Positions 25,509 through 33,954 of a DNA stretch of 43,118 bases are shown here, one piece after another (positions within the stretch are counted from its first letter, which is position 1; each line of letters begins with the position of its first letter). Where the stretch lies: positions 1 to 43,118 of the forward strand of contig CAKOIE010000009.1 of the NCBI GenBank assembly GCA_934086395.1, written 5' to 3'. The notes under the pieces were generated by a model that saw only the letters and a program-made list of their open reading frames with translations, did not search any database and was not told the origin of the DNA. This DNA is from an uncultured Bacilli bacterium. Lineage in GTDB: Bacteria; Bacillota_I; Bacilli_A; RF39; UBA660. The position numbers were made by a program, and so were the translations under genes.

Positions 25509-25515
25509 CAAATTA

Positions 25516-27351
25516 TTATTTTTCTGTAATAAAGAATCTTTCATACCATATTAAAAATGTATATATTGTATAAATTTTCTTTCCATTTCTTTCAATATTA
25601 TTATAATGATTATCAAGCATTTCATTTATTTTATTTATATCAAAAAATTCACTTACAAAATCTTTATTAAACATTTCTTTTACTTTATTATAATATTTTT
25701 CTTCTTGAATCCAATTTCCAAAAGGTACTGGAAAACCTAATTTTCTTCTCTTAGCCCACTCTTCAGGAATAACCTTTTCCGCAACTTTTCTAAAAATATA
25801 TTTAGTTTGTCCATCATGAACCATATACTTTGTTGGTAATTTCTTAGATATATTCCAAACTTCTTTATCCAAAAATGGTACTCTAAGTTCAACACTATTA
25901 GCCATTGACATCTTATCTGCTTTTAATAGTATGTCATTAGGAAGCCAAAAATTTAAATCAATATACATCTTTCTTAAAATATCATTTTCCCCTTTAGTTT
26001 CGTCATGAAAAGGTTTACACAAATCATACGGACTAACATCTGAAATATATTTTTTATTTAAAATTTCCGGTATTTCTTCCGGTAAAAACATTTCAGTTTT
26101 ATTATAATATCTCTTACTTATATCTTTTCCATATTTTATTAATGTATGTTTTCCTTTAAAATAAGGTAATGGTTTAATTACTTTAGCAATACCACTTCTA
26201 ATAAATAATGGTAAACTTAAATATAATTTTTCCATTTTAGAATCATTATACTCATTATATCCACCAAACATTTCATCAGCGCCTTCTCCTGATAAAACTA
26301 CCTTAACTTGACTCCTTGCTAGTTTACTTAAAAAATATAAAGGAACTGTACTTACATTAGCGCTTGGTTCATCACAGTGATATTGAATAGTTGGTAATAT
26401 ATCAAAAAATTCATCTCCAGTTATAACTTTACTATAATGTTTTACATTAAAATGTTCTGATAAACTTTTAGCATATTCTATTTCACTAAAACCTTTTCCT
26501 TCAAAACCAACTGTAAATGTTTTATTTGGTTTAGCAAGACTTACAACATATGAAGAATCTACTCCTCCACTTAAATAAGATCCTACTTCTACATCACTTA
26601 TTTGATGATATTTAATTGAACTTTCTAAAGTTTCTTTAACTAATTTTTCATAATATTCATAACTATTATTTGCTTTTTCATAACTAAGTTTAAAATAACT
26701 TTTAATATCTATCTTACCATTTTTATAAATGAAGTAATGACCTGGTTTTAATTTATTAGTATATTTAAAAAATGTTTCCTCTAAATGATTAGTTCCATAT
26801 GATAAATATAATCCTAAAACTTTATCATTTAATTCTTTTTTAAAATCAGGATGTGACAAAAATGATTTTATCTCACTACCAACCATAAATAATCCCTTAT
26901 GATTATAATAATAAACAGGCTTAATACCAAAATAATCTCTAGTACCAACTAAAGTCTTATTCTTCTTATCATAAATAATTATTCCAAACATTCCTCTTAA
27001 TTTACTAAATAAATCAGTTCCATATTCTTCATAACCATGAACAATTACCTCAGTATCACTATTTGTTGTAAATATATGATTATTATTTTCTAATTCTTTT
27101 CTTAATTCCTTAAAATTATATATTTCTCCATTAAACATAACAACTATATTTTTGTTTTCATTATATAATGGTTGATTTCCACCTTTTAAATCAATTATTG
27201 ATAGTCTTCTAAAACCCATAGCGATATCTTTATCAACATAATATCCATCACTATCTGGACCTCTATGTTTAATTCTATCAGCCATATCTTTAATTATTTT
27301 TTTCTTATTATCTATTTTTGTTTTATCATAAAATGCACAAAAACCACACAT
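25516..27351 (-). CDS. asnB: Asparagine synthetase (glutamine-hydrolysing)
   Basis: A 611-residue two-domain enzyme making asparagine from aspartate, ATP and glutamine. The N-terminal class II amidotransferase starts MCGFCAF, with Cys2 as nucleophile, and has RHRGPDSDG-like KHRGPDSDG and FNGEIYNF. The synthetase domain has the PP-loop LSGGVDSSYV (about residue 258) and LSGEGADEMFGGY. Length is normal. A TATAAT lies about 30 nt upstream within the 54-bp gap to proX, so it may have its own promoter as well as readthrough from the proX-side operon. Confidence 0.96.
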   Translation of the reverse strand: MCGFCAFYDKTKIDNKKKIIKDMADRIKHRGPDSDGYYVDKDIAMGFRRLSIIDLKGGNQPLYNENKNIVVMFNGEIYNFKELRKELENNNHIFTTNSDTEVIVHGYEEYGTDLFSKLRGMFGIIIYDKKNKTLVGTRDYFGIKPVYYYNHKGLFMVGSEIKSFLSHPDFKKELNDKVLGLYLSYGTNHLEETFFKYTNKLKPGHYFIYKNGKIDIKSYFKLSYEKANNSYEYYEKLVKETLESSIKYHQISDVEVGSYLSGGVDSSYVVSLAKPNKTFTVGFEGKGFSEIEYAKSLSEHFNVKHYSKVITGDEFFDILPTIQYHCDEPSANVSTVPLYFLSKLARSQVKVVLSGEGADEMFGGYNEYNDSKMEKLYLSLPLFIRSGIAKVIKPLPYFKGKHTLIKYGKDISKRYYNKTEMFLPEEIPEILNKKYISDVSPYDLCKPFHDETKGENDILRKMYIDLNFWLPNDILLKADKMSMANSVELRVPFLDKEVWNISKKLPTKYMVHDGQTKYIFRKVAEKVIPEEWAKRRKLGFPVPFGNWIQEEKYYNKVKEMFNKDFVSEFFDINKINEMLDNHYNNIERNGKKIYTIYTFLIWYERFFITEK

Positions 27352-27405
27352 TTAAATCAACTCTTTCTTTAAAAATTATACAAAATTATTAATTCTTTAA
27401 TCAAG

Positions 27406-27894
27406 TTAAATCTTAGTTAAATAAACCTCATTACCATTATTTTTTATAATACTAACCAAATCATTTACATTTAACCAAACAGTTGCTGAATTATCATTAG
27501 GATGAACTCCAATTATAAATGGATCTTTAAAAAAGTCTTTATCTATATAAAATTTTACAACTTTTTCTTTATCATTTAATAATCCTAATGGCGTAACTGA
27601 ACCGGGAGTTAACTTTAAATAATTATATAGTTCTACCTCATTTGCAAAACTAAGAGGTCTCAAACCATTATCTATTTTAAATTTTTTTAAATCAACTTTT
27701 TTATCGCCTAAAATTGTTACTAAATAATAATTTCTTTTTTTATCATCTCTCAAAAATATATTTTTTCCATCAAAATTCGGATATTTTAAAGAAACTTTCC
27801 CCAAATCCTCCATATTATATACTGGAATATGTTCATCCACTTCAAATTTAATATTATTTTGTTTTAAAAAACTATATATGTTTTCTTTATTCAT
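27406..27894 (-). CDS. ProX/YbaK-type aminoacyl-tRNA deacylase
   Basis: A 162-residue stand-alone editing domain. The pattern KNIFLRDDKKRNYYLVTILGDKKVDLK, then TPGSVTPLGLLND and GVHPNDNSATVWLN, is that of the ProX (PrdX) family, which removes Ala from mischarged tRNA-Pro. AAAGGAG lies 8 nt before the ATG, within the upstream HD gene, and the two overlap by 4 bp (ATGA). The identification rests on motif recognition. Confidence 0.88.
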   Translation of the reverse strand: MNKENIYSFLKQNNIKFEVDEHIPVYNMEDLGKVSLKYPNFDGKNIFLRDDKKRNYYLVTILGDKKVDLKKFKIDNGLRPLSFANEVELYNYLKLTPGSVTPLGLLNDKEKVVKFYIDKDFFKDPFIIGVHPNDNSATVWLNVNDLVSIIKNNGNEVYLTKI

Positions 27895-28934
27895 TTTAAA
27901 AACTCCTTTATTTTAATTGAATCAGAATAAATATAATTATCCATATCATAATTAAAATTATTAGTTATATTTTCTCTAGCGTTTTCACTTAACTCTGAAA
28001 TTCTTTTATCATTAACAAGCGGATTAATATATCTTATTTTAGCTCCCGATTTTACATAATAGTAATCACCAGGCATATTTTTAGAAATATTAACATCATT
28101 CATATCTCTCCATTTACCAAAGACATCTTTTAATCTAGATTTTTTTATTATTTCAACAACCTCATCATCACTTAATTCATATAAATCATCAATAGATATT
28201 AATTTATTTTTAACTAACCATTTCAAAATATCACTTAATAATCCCATTGAGAATCTTGTTTTATCATCACGATATAATATAGATAACTTACTAGTTAACT
28301 CTACAAATTTATCTGCAATATCTTCATCATCAAAACATAATTCTAATTCTTTATCTTCATTAACTCCCACAGAAATATTTTCATAAAATCTTGTTATTTC
28401 TTCTATATCACATAATTCATTTACAAACAAAGCATTTGAAAGTGAATATTCTAATCTATCAGCTGATAATCTAGGAGTATCATTATCAGCAATTGGATAA
28501 ATATGATAATCATCAACCTCTTCTAATTTAATCTTATCTCTTTCTAGTAATGTCATAATTTCTTTTGAATTCTTAATAATATCTGAAGTCTTTCCTTCAG
28601 TAGATTCTTGCTTGTCTGCATCTCCATTAAATATATCAACAGTATGTTTAAAAACAGGGGAAGCAATATCATGAAATAATCCTGCTAAAGTTTGTTTCTT
28701 ATCAGCCGTAAAATTCCAAACAATTAAAGCAACACCAACACTATGATCTAAAATTGTATAAGGATAACCATATTTAAACATTTTCGAATATATTTTACCA
28801 CACGTTACACTTATTTCCTTTTGATGTTGCATTTCTTTAGTAAAAATATAATCATTTAAAAAAGGAGGAAAATCCCATGATAATATTTTATAATACTCCT
28901 TTACCCTATTATCTATTATATCCAAATAATTCAC
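27891..28934 (-). CDS. HD-domain metal-dependent phosphohydrolase
   Basis: A 347-residue soluble protein with a complete HD metal site: His in LDHSVGVA, the HD pair in LAGLFHDIASPVFKH, and a distal Asp in LSADRLEYS. The arrangement resembles dNTPase-like HD proteins; the substrate is unknown. It is worth noting that Rel in this window has lost its own HD catalytic residues, but nothing specific ties this protein to ppGpp. The start is a GTG at 28934 with AAGAAGG 11 nt upstream at the end of the MazG-like gene. It ends in TGA, confirming TGA as stop. Confidence 0.82.
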   Translation of the reverse strand: MNYLDIIDNRVKEYYKILSWDFPPFLNDYIFTKEMQHQKEISVTCGKIYSKMFKYGYPYTILDHSVGVALIVWNFTADKKQTLAGLFHDIASPVFKHTVDIFNGDADKQESTEGKTSDIIKNSKEIMTLLERDKIKLEEVDDYHIYPIADNDTPRLSADRLEYSLSNALFVNELCDIEEITRFYENISVGVNEDKELELCFDDEDIADKFVELTSKLSILYRDDKTRFSMGLLSDILKWLVKNKLISIDDLYELSDDEVVEIIKKSRLKDVFGKWRDMNDVNISKNMPGDYYYVKSGAKIRYINPLVNDKRISELSENARENITNNFNYDMDNYIYSDSIKIKEFLK

Positions 28935-28942
28935 TTATATCA

Positions 28943-29287
28943 TTACCTTCTTTTTGCAGTTTTTTCTAAATAATATTTTTTATCAAATCCACCATTTTTT
29001 GTCTTTTTAACCATAGCTACATCATTAACTTCCTGCATATTAACATTTATAGACTTAGCTAAATAATTTATAACCTCCAGAACATCAGCAAGTTCCATAA
29101 CCATATTCGCGCTTGTACCATTATTAAAAGCATCAACAACCTCACTACATTCTTCTTTTAGTTTATTTAGAAGTTCTTTTTTATATTCAATATCATCAAG
29201 TACTCTATATGAAGCAATTTCACCACTTTCAGTTATCTTATTAATTATATTATCTCTTACTAATTTATTAAATGTTCTTTTTTTCAT
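28943..29287 (-). CDS. MazG-like nucleotide pyrophosphohydrolase
   Basis: A 114-residue all-alpha pyrophosphohydrolase-like protein. It begins FNKLVRDNIINKI and has the acidic EExxE (KEECSEVVDAF) and ExxD (ELADVLEVINYL) motifs that bind magnesium in this superfamily, and ends with KNGGFDKKYYL. Relatives hydrolyse non-canonical NTPs or related nucleotides. ATG 29287 is chosen over the TTG at 29290 (AGGAG 6 nt upstream). It overlaps the preceding gene by 20 bp. Confidence 0.85.
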   Translation of the reverse strand: MKKRTFNKLVRDNIINKITESGEIASYRVLDDIEYKKELLNKLKEECSEVVDAFNNGTSANMVMELADVLEVINYLAKSINVNMQEVNDVAMVKKTKNGGFDKKYYLEKTAKRR

Positions 29288-29774
29288 CAAATTCTCCTAT
29301 TTTCTTTATTTTAAAAGCGTCTTTATTTCCATAATGATAATACTCGATATATTTAAGGACTTCAGTTTTTCTATTCAAAAATAACTTAATTTCTTCATTA
29401 TCCGACTTCATCGTTGCTATAAATCTAACCAAACGATAATCAGGTAATTTTAAAGCATAATCTATTATTTCATTTCTTGTTAAAATTTTATCAATTCTTA
29501 TTTTATCAGTAACATATAAATCATAATAACCATAATATTCATCTTCATATTCTACAATATTTCCAAGAGCAGTAACTTCACACAAAATAAATTCTTCTTC
29601 TTTTGCGTTACCATACCTTAACGTATCTTCTAATCTTAAAGCAAAATGATATCCTAAGCCTTTAGGCTTAATTTGAACTCTAACTTCATAAATTTCTCCA
29701 ATTTTAAACGTTTGATTATAATTATTTACAAAACAATTCTTATTACCAATAAATATTTTATATCCTCTAATCAT
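29268..29774 (-). CDS. Unknown protein, DUF7666-like
   Basis: A 168-residue soluble protein. The sequence GYKIFIGNKNCFVNN, then FKIGEIYEV, GLGYHFALRLEDTLRYG and a strand-rich part, resembles a family of uncharacterised phage and bacterial proteins (DUF7666 as I recall it), with the LTRNEII segment near residue 118. Function unknown. It follows the DUF4097 gene by 15 bp and overlaps the MazG-like gene, so it is part of the same operon. The ribosome site is weak. Confidence 0.6.
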   Translation of the reverse strand: MIRGYKIFIGNKNCFVNNYNQTFKIGEIYEVRVQIKPKGLGYHFALRLEDTLRYGNAKEEEFILCEVTALGNIVEYEDEYYGYYDLYVTDKIRIDKILTRNEIIDYALKLPDYRLVRFIATMKSDNEEIKLFLNRKTEVLKYIEYYHYGNKDAFKIKKIGEFDEKKNI

Positions 29775-29789
29775 AGCTATTCAACTAAT

Positions 29790-30548
29790 TTATTTTTTAA
29801 AATTCAAACTTACTCCACCTATAGTAGAATTAATATCAATCTTTTTATCACCATTTCCAAGTGAAATATCATTTGAATAATTTACCCCATCTATTAATAT
29901 ACTACCTATTTTCTTAGTTACATTTGACTTATAATTATCTATTTTGTCATTTATCATTAAAGTAACATCCCCAATAGTAGATGTAACATTTAATGCTTCA
30001 TTTATATCAACATCAACATCTATATTACCAACTGAATTATTAATTAAAACATTACTAAATTTAGACTTATTAATATCTATATCTCCAATATTATTATTTA
30101 TACTAATTTCATTTAGTACTAATCCATTTAATTTAATATCTCCATACTTATTTTTTACATTTAATGTATTAATAAATTCTCCAGGAATAACTATATCTAA
30201 TTTACACTTATTTTTATTAAAAATATTCTTATTATCACTTTCAATATTTAAAACAGTTTCATCCAAACTAGTTGTTAATTCCTCATCATTAGTTATTATT
30301 TTAAATTCTTCACCAGACTCTATACTCAAATTGCACGTATTAATATCAATGTTTATTTTAGAAAACTCCAAATCATTTATTACTTTTTTTACAGGTTCTT
30401 TTAACAATTTATCTTCTTTTTTTATTTCATCAGTTATAGATTTATAAATTTCAGTACCCACTAAAATTGGAATATAAAAGATAAAACCAATTAAAATAAA
30501 TGCAAATAAAGTCGCCAAATATTTTATCACTTTTTGAACATCATTCAT
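29790..30548 (-). CDS. DUF4097-type beta-helix protein with one membrane anchor
   Basis: A 252-residue protein: one N-terminal membrane helix (about residues 9-31), then a long run of repeated beta strands such as INNNIGDIDINKSKF, LINNSVGNIDVDVDIN and STIGDVTLMIND. The repeating NxxGDIxI pattern is typical of DUF4097 adhesin-like proteins, which often accompany LiaF-like or PspC-like envelope-stress genes. It overlaps the upstream LiaF-like gene by 4 bp (ATGA). Function of the family is not well established. Confidence 0.82.
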   Translation of the reverse strand: MNDVQKVIKYLATLFAFILIGFIFYIPILVGTEIYKSITDEIKKEDKLLKEPVKKVINDLEFSKINIDINTCNLSIESGEEFKIITNDEELTTSLDETVLNIESDNKNIFNKNKCKLDIVIPGEFINTLNVKNKYGDIKLNGLVLNEISINNNIGDIDINKSKFSNVLINNSVGNIDVDVDINEALNVTSTIGDVTLMINDKIDNYKSNVTKKIGSILIDGVNYSNDISLGNGDKKIDINSTIGGVSLNFKK

Positions 30549-31234
30549 TTAATATCAATTCCTCCAAACAAAATAGTTCCTTTAATATAAATTGTTTTAA
30601 CATTTTCCTTAGACTTATTTCTACCAGTTTTATTATCAACTCCACCAAAGATACTAGTTGTTTTAACTACCACATTTACGTCTTTAGTAACCCTAATAGT
30701 AACCCCACCAAATACAACATAATTACTAATTACAACATCTTCATCAATGATTGCATTTCTTAAATCTAAACTCACACTTCCAAATATTGAATTAATTGAA
30801 CAATTCTCGAGTTTCTCACTATCTAAATTTATTTTTTCTTCTGAAAAAGTAGATGTATAAGTATGATCCATATCTATTTCTTTATCATTTATTTTCACCA
30901 TCTTTTTTACTGCAACATCTTTAACTTTATCTTTAAAAATTATAGATAAACCAATTATAATTAAAATAGCAGGAATAAATAATTTAACAAACAATTTAAA
31001 ATCAATAACATCTTGACATGATAATAATAAAAATATCCCTATTATTAGTCCTATTAAAGCACCAGTTCGATCATCACCCTTAATTAACCCATTTAAAGAT
31101 GGAACTAATATAAATATTGTCCACCAACCATCAAAAAATAAATTAATATTTGTTACTCCCAAAAAATTTAAACCTAAAATTATTCCAACTAAAATTAAGA
31201 ACAATCCCCAAACATAATTACTAACCATTTTCAT
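30545..31234 (-). CDS. LiaF-like membrane protein
   Basis: A 229-residue protein with about four membrane helices in the first 110 residues (LFLILVGIILGLNFLG, then WWTIFILVPSLNGL) of the LiaI/LiaF-like type, and a soluble C-terminal domain with the repeated IFGSVSLDL, VVFGGVTIRV, SIFGGVDN and LFGGIDIK pattern of LiaF C-terminal domains. LiaF restrains the LiaRS cell-envelope stress system in Bacillus; no LiaRS genes are in the window. It heads an operon with the DUF4097 gene and has an extended -10 promoter. Confidence 0.8.
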   Translation of the reverse strand: MKMVSNYVWGLFLILVGIILGLNFLGVTNINLFFDGWWTIFILVPSLNGLIKGDDRTGALIGLIIGIFLLLSCQDVIDFKLFVKLFIPAILIIIGLSIIFKDKVKDVAVKKMVKINDKEIDMDHTYTSTFSEEKINLDSEKLENCSINSIFGSVSLDLRNAIIDEDVVISNYVVFGGVTIRVTKDVNVVVKTTSIFGGVDNKTGRNKSKENVKTIYIKGTILFGGIDIK

Positions 31235-31260
31235 AAATTCACAATCCTCTCTCTAAAAAT

Positions 31261-31269
31261 ATTGTAACA
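31261..31269 (-). promoter_or_regulatory. Extended -10 promoter of the LiaF-like operon
   Basis: TGT-TACAAT on the minus strand, with a predicted start near 31254 and a leader of about 20 nt that carries AGAGAGGA. Confidence 0.5.
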
Positions 31270-31814
31270 TGAATAATCGTAAAAGAGTATAATATTTTGT
31301 AAATTAATTATAATTAAATACATTTGTACGTAAAGAACATAAAATTCATTATTTTCGACTTCACCTATAATTTCCTGCTTTACAAAGATAAAATTATCTT
31401 TATACTCATTAAGGCTTAAATCAGTGATACTTTTTAAAATATATGTTTTTGATTATTTGTTAATTATGTTAGTTCAATGCCTTTGTTTACTAAATTTATT
31501 TTTAAAACATAGATAGCTACTTCTCTTAGCAAAAATTTTTTTAAAACATCTTCTAAATTAAAGATGCTACAATCTTAGTAAGCAACTATCTGCATCTTTT
31601 AAAAATTAATATTTCACATATAACTCTTTTAATTACTTACACATATCAAATAACTTATAATATTTACTATTCTTACACTCTAAATCTACATAACTTATCC
31701 ATAATATCATCTGCCTTTTTACCTGTAATTAATACTATACACTTATGTAATTATATAAAAGCAAAAATTCATACATTTGTTATATTAATCTTTAAATATA
31801 AAATTTTGCCATAT
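31270..31814. other. About 545 bp without a supported gene, holding one long-loop hairpin and a start-less frame
   Basis: AAAGATGC (31560-31567) and GCATCTTT (31592-31599) form a perfect 8-bp inverted repeat with a 24-nt loop, followed on the plus strand by T and A4. On the minus strand a frame of about 65 codons (roughly 31440 to 31232) lacks any start codon but reads like protein (TDLSLNEYKDNFIFVKQ), and may be a gene remnant. Another possible trace, SYVDLECKNSKYYKLF, lies near 31690. Several stops separate them. No tRNA or known riboswitch was recognised. Confidence 0.35.
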
Positions 31815-31844
31815 AAAAAGAAAACATTATCTAGTTTTCTTTTT
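31815..31844 (-). terminator. Intrinsic terminator overlapping the stop of the 31827 gene
   Basis: AAAAAGAAAAC (31815-31825) and GTTTTCTTTTT (31834-31844) form a perfect 11-bp stem with an 8-nt loop. The stop codon of the gene is in the loop and the T-rich arm serves as the tract. Confidence 0.7.
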
Positions 31845-32201
31845 ATTATTTACCCTATAACTTAATTCTATAAAATCAATAGCATCTAAATTTGCTTGAC
31901 AAAAAGGCGCTATTTCATCAGTTGCAAACAAACCATTCTCATTAATAAAAAATTCAAACGGTATTTCAACATAATATCTTGAATAATTATCGCTCATTAA
32001 ACAACCTTTTAATATTTTGTCACTAGATCTATAGTAAATCGGTAAAATTTCATTACTTCCAGCAACTTTGGCATAAACACTTCCATCTTCAGATCTAAAA
32101 AATTGAAAATAACATATCTTTTTAAATGTATTATTGCCAAAACATCTCATTATAGCCTTAAAAAATCTACCATCTAAACTAAAATAATTTAAATTTTCCA
32201 T
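31827..32201 (-). CDS. Unknown small protein
   Basis: A 124-residue soluble protein not matched to any family. It has an N-terminal NYFSLDGRFFKAIMRCF, a Cys/aromatic stretch (FKKICYFQFFRSEDG), then beta-rich sequence. AGAGGGAGA precedes ATG 32201. Its own promoter is likely (32222-32250) and a terminator overlaps its stop, so it is monocistronic. Confidence 0.65.
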   Translation of the reverse strand: MENLNYFSLDGRFFKAIMRCFGNNTFKKICYFQFFRSEDGSVYAKVAGSNEILPIYYRSSDKILKGCLMSDNYSRYYVEIPFEFFINENGLFATDEIAPFCQANLDAIDFIELSYRVNNKKKTR

Positions 32202-32221
32202 ATTCTCCCTCTTCTAAGCAT

Positions 32222-32250
32222 ATGCTATCATATATTTTATCTATTTGCAA
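32222..32250 (-). promoter_or_regulatory. Promoter of the 31827-32201 gene
   Basis: On the minus strand -35 TTGCAA (32250-32245), a 17-bp spacer, and -10 TAGCAT (32227-32222) preceded by TGA. Predicted start near 32215. Confidence 0.45.
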
Positions 32251-32300
32251 ATAAAATTTTTACATCAATTAATTCTATTCTCGTATTTATATTTTATACC

Positions 32301-32948
32301 TTACCACTTTATTTCTTCTAATCCTTTACTCTTTAAATAATTATTACACTTTGAAAATGGTTTAGAGCCAAAAAATCCATTATATGCACTTAAAGGTGAT
32401 GGATGAGCACTCTCAATAATAAAATTATTTTTAATAAACCTCTTTTTACTTCGTGCATAATTACCCCAAAGTATAAAAACTACATCATTTTTATTATTAT
32501 CTATTAATCTTATTACATCATCTGTAAACTGTTGCCAACCAATATTACTATGACTATTCGCATTATCTTTTTCAACAGTTAAAGTTGAATTAAGCAATAA
32601 AACGCCTTGTTTAGCCCATGAACTTAAATCACCACTAGTTCTTATTGGAACTCCTAAATCATCATATAGTTCCTTATAAATATTCTTTAAACTTGGTGGT
32701 AATTTTATACCATCTCTAACCGAAAATGAAAGTCCGTGTGCTTCACCCACTCCATGATATGGATCCTGACCTACAATTACAACTTTGACATTAGCAAACG
32801 GAGTTAATTTAAAAGCATTAAACACCTCATGTTTAGGAGGAAATATTATTTTATTTTTATATTCATTTTGAATTCTTAAAAGTAACGGTCTAAAATATTC
32901 ACCATCATATATATTTTTTAAAACCTTATCCCAATCATTACCTACCAT
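32301..32948 (-). CDS. ung: Uracil-DNA glycosylase, family 1
   Basis: A 215-residue base-excision repair enzyme of normal length. Motif A is VIVGQDPYHGVGEAHGLSFSV (catalytic Asp in GQDPYH), followed by LLLNSTLTVE, VFILWGNYA and motif B HPSPLSAYNGFFG. ATG 32948 lies 2 bp after the stop of the NrtR-like gene, with AAGGA 6 nt upstream inside that gene's last codons, so the two are coupled. Confidence 0.97.
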   Translation of the reverse strand: MVGNDWDKVLKNIYDGEYFRPLLLRIQNEYKNKIIFPPKHEVFNAFKLTPFANVKVVIVGQDPYHGVGEAHGLSFSVRDGIKLPPSLKNIYKELYDDLGVPIRTSGDLSSWAKQGVLLLNSTLTVEKDNANSHSNIGWQQFTDDVIRLIDNNKNDVVFILWGNYARSKKRFIKNNFIIESAHPSPLSAYNGFFGSKPFSKCNNYLKSKGLEEIKW

Positions 32949-32950
32949 AA

Positions 32951-33766
32951 CTAATCCTTCTTATATCTAAATAATCTAGATGGCCTATGCCCTTCACCAG
33001 TTTTATAATCATCCGTTGCTTCAACCTTATTAGCAATAATTCTTCTAAAAGCAGGATCTAGTAATTTCTTATTAAGAATAGCCTCATAAACTTGTTGTAG
33101 TTCTCCCAATGTAAACTCCTTAGGCATCATATTAAACACAATATCTGTATACAATATCTTATTTTTTAATCTTTCAATTCCAGATAAAATAACTAACGCA
33201 TGATCAAACGCTAAATCATTATTTTCAACTATTTCAAACTTATATCTATCAGTTGTTTTATCTTTTAATGTCTTCTTAATTTTAGTTTTTAATATATCTT
33301 TACCATTATCAAGTTCAACTATAACAATTCCATTTTCTTCTTTAACACTAACATTAAACCAAGAAGCATTTTCCATTAATTTAGTATTTAATCTATTTTT
33401 ATCAATTAATGCCATATAAGCTGTTGAAACAATGCGCATTCTAGGATCTCTATGAACATCACCAAATGTATATAATTGTTCTAAATAAATATTATCTAAA
33501 TTAGTTTCTCTTTTTAAAATCCTATTTGGAGCATCTTCTAAATCTTCATGAACATCTAAAAAACCTCCCGGTAAACACCATTTATCCTTAAATGGATAAT
33601 CATCTCTTTTAACTAACAAAATACTCATATTCTTTTTTGAAGTCTTACGATAATTATCAACCTTTTCATCCGCAATTGAAATAATTAATATATCAGTTGT
33701 TAATGATAACTTCTCAAATTTACTTGAATCATAATGTTTTAAAAATTCTTCTTCACTTTTATACAT
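32951..33766 (-). CDS. NrtR-like transcriptional regulator (Nudix plus winged helix)
   Basis: A 271-residue protein with an N-terminal Nudix-fold domain and a C-terminal winged helix (FTLGELQQVYEAILNKKLLDPAFRR). The Nudix box reads GFLDVHE then RILKRETNL where catalytic enzymes have REUxEExGU, so two of its key Glu residues and the Gly are gone. This is how NrtR repressors look: they bind ADP-ribose without cleaving it and control NAD genes. The NAD salvage operon lies about 800 bp upstream. AGGAG precedes ATG 33766. An ACAATTTAATTGT palindrome overlaps its promoter and could be an autoregulatory site. Confidence 0.8.
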   Translation of the reverse strand: MYKSEEEFLKHYDSSKFEKLSLTTDILIISIADEKVDNYRKTSKKNMSILLVKRDDYPFKDKWCLPGGFLDVHEDLEDAPNRILKRETNLDNIYLEQLYTFGDVHRDPRMRIVSTAYMALIDKNRLNTKLMENASWFNVSVKEENGIVIVELDNGKDILKTKIKKTLKDKTTDRYKFEIVENNDLAFDHALVILSGIERLKNKILYTDIVFNMMPKEFTLGELQQVYEAILNKKLLDPAFRRIIANKVEATDDYKTGEGHRPSRLFRYKKD

Positions 33767-33787
33767 AAGTTACATCTCCTCTTATTA

Positions 33788-33804
33788 ACAATTTAATTGT
33801 ATCA
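33788..33804 (-). promoter_or_regulatory. Extended -10 promoter of the NrtR-like gene with overlapping palindrome
   Basis: TGA-TACAAT on the minus strand (33804-33796). The palindrome ACAATT-T-AATTGT (33788-33800) covers the -10 and the predicted start, where a repressor would block transcription. Confidence 0.45.
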
Positions 33805-33815
33805 TATTTAAAAAG

Positions 33816-33853
33816 AAAACACGATATTTTTTAATTATGAAATATCGTGTTTT
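33816..33853. terminator. Strong bidirectional terminator-like hairpin
   Basis: A perfect 14-bp inverted repeat (AAAACACGATATTT and its complement) with a 10-nt loop, flanked by A- and T-rich tracts on both sides. It lies upstream of the first tandem peptide locus and shields the NrtR-like gene from transcription arriving on the minus strand. Its right arm recurs alone at 34207-34225 before the second locus. Confidence 0.65.
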
Positions 33854-33856
33854 TCC

Positions 33857-33886
33857 TTGACCAAACATCTAATAATTTGGTATTCT
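33857..33886 (+). promoter_or_regulatory. Promoter of hydrophobic peptide mRNA 1
   Basis: -35 TTGACC (33857-33862), 18-bp spacer, -10 TATTCT (33881-33886) preceded by TGG. Predicted start near 33893, immediately before AAGGAACATTTAATTG. The same hexamers and spacing recur at 34229-34258. Confidence 0.7.
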
Positions 33887-33954
33887 ATTGCCTAAGGAAC
33901 ATTTAATTGTTTAGGTGATTACCTCTATTCTTTTTATAGAAAGAGGTGATAGTT

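Noticed and set aside
29944..30447. Long plus-strand frame (167 codons) opposite the DUF4097 gene
   Set aside because: It is a low-complexity Ser/Ile/Leu-rich shadow of the repetitive minus-strand gene, whose family pattern and operon overlap are clear.
31235..31440. Minus-strand frame reading through the LiaF-like promoter as a real gene
   Set aside because: It has no start codon in any usable position and overlaps the promoter and leader of the LiaF-like operon.
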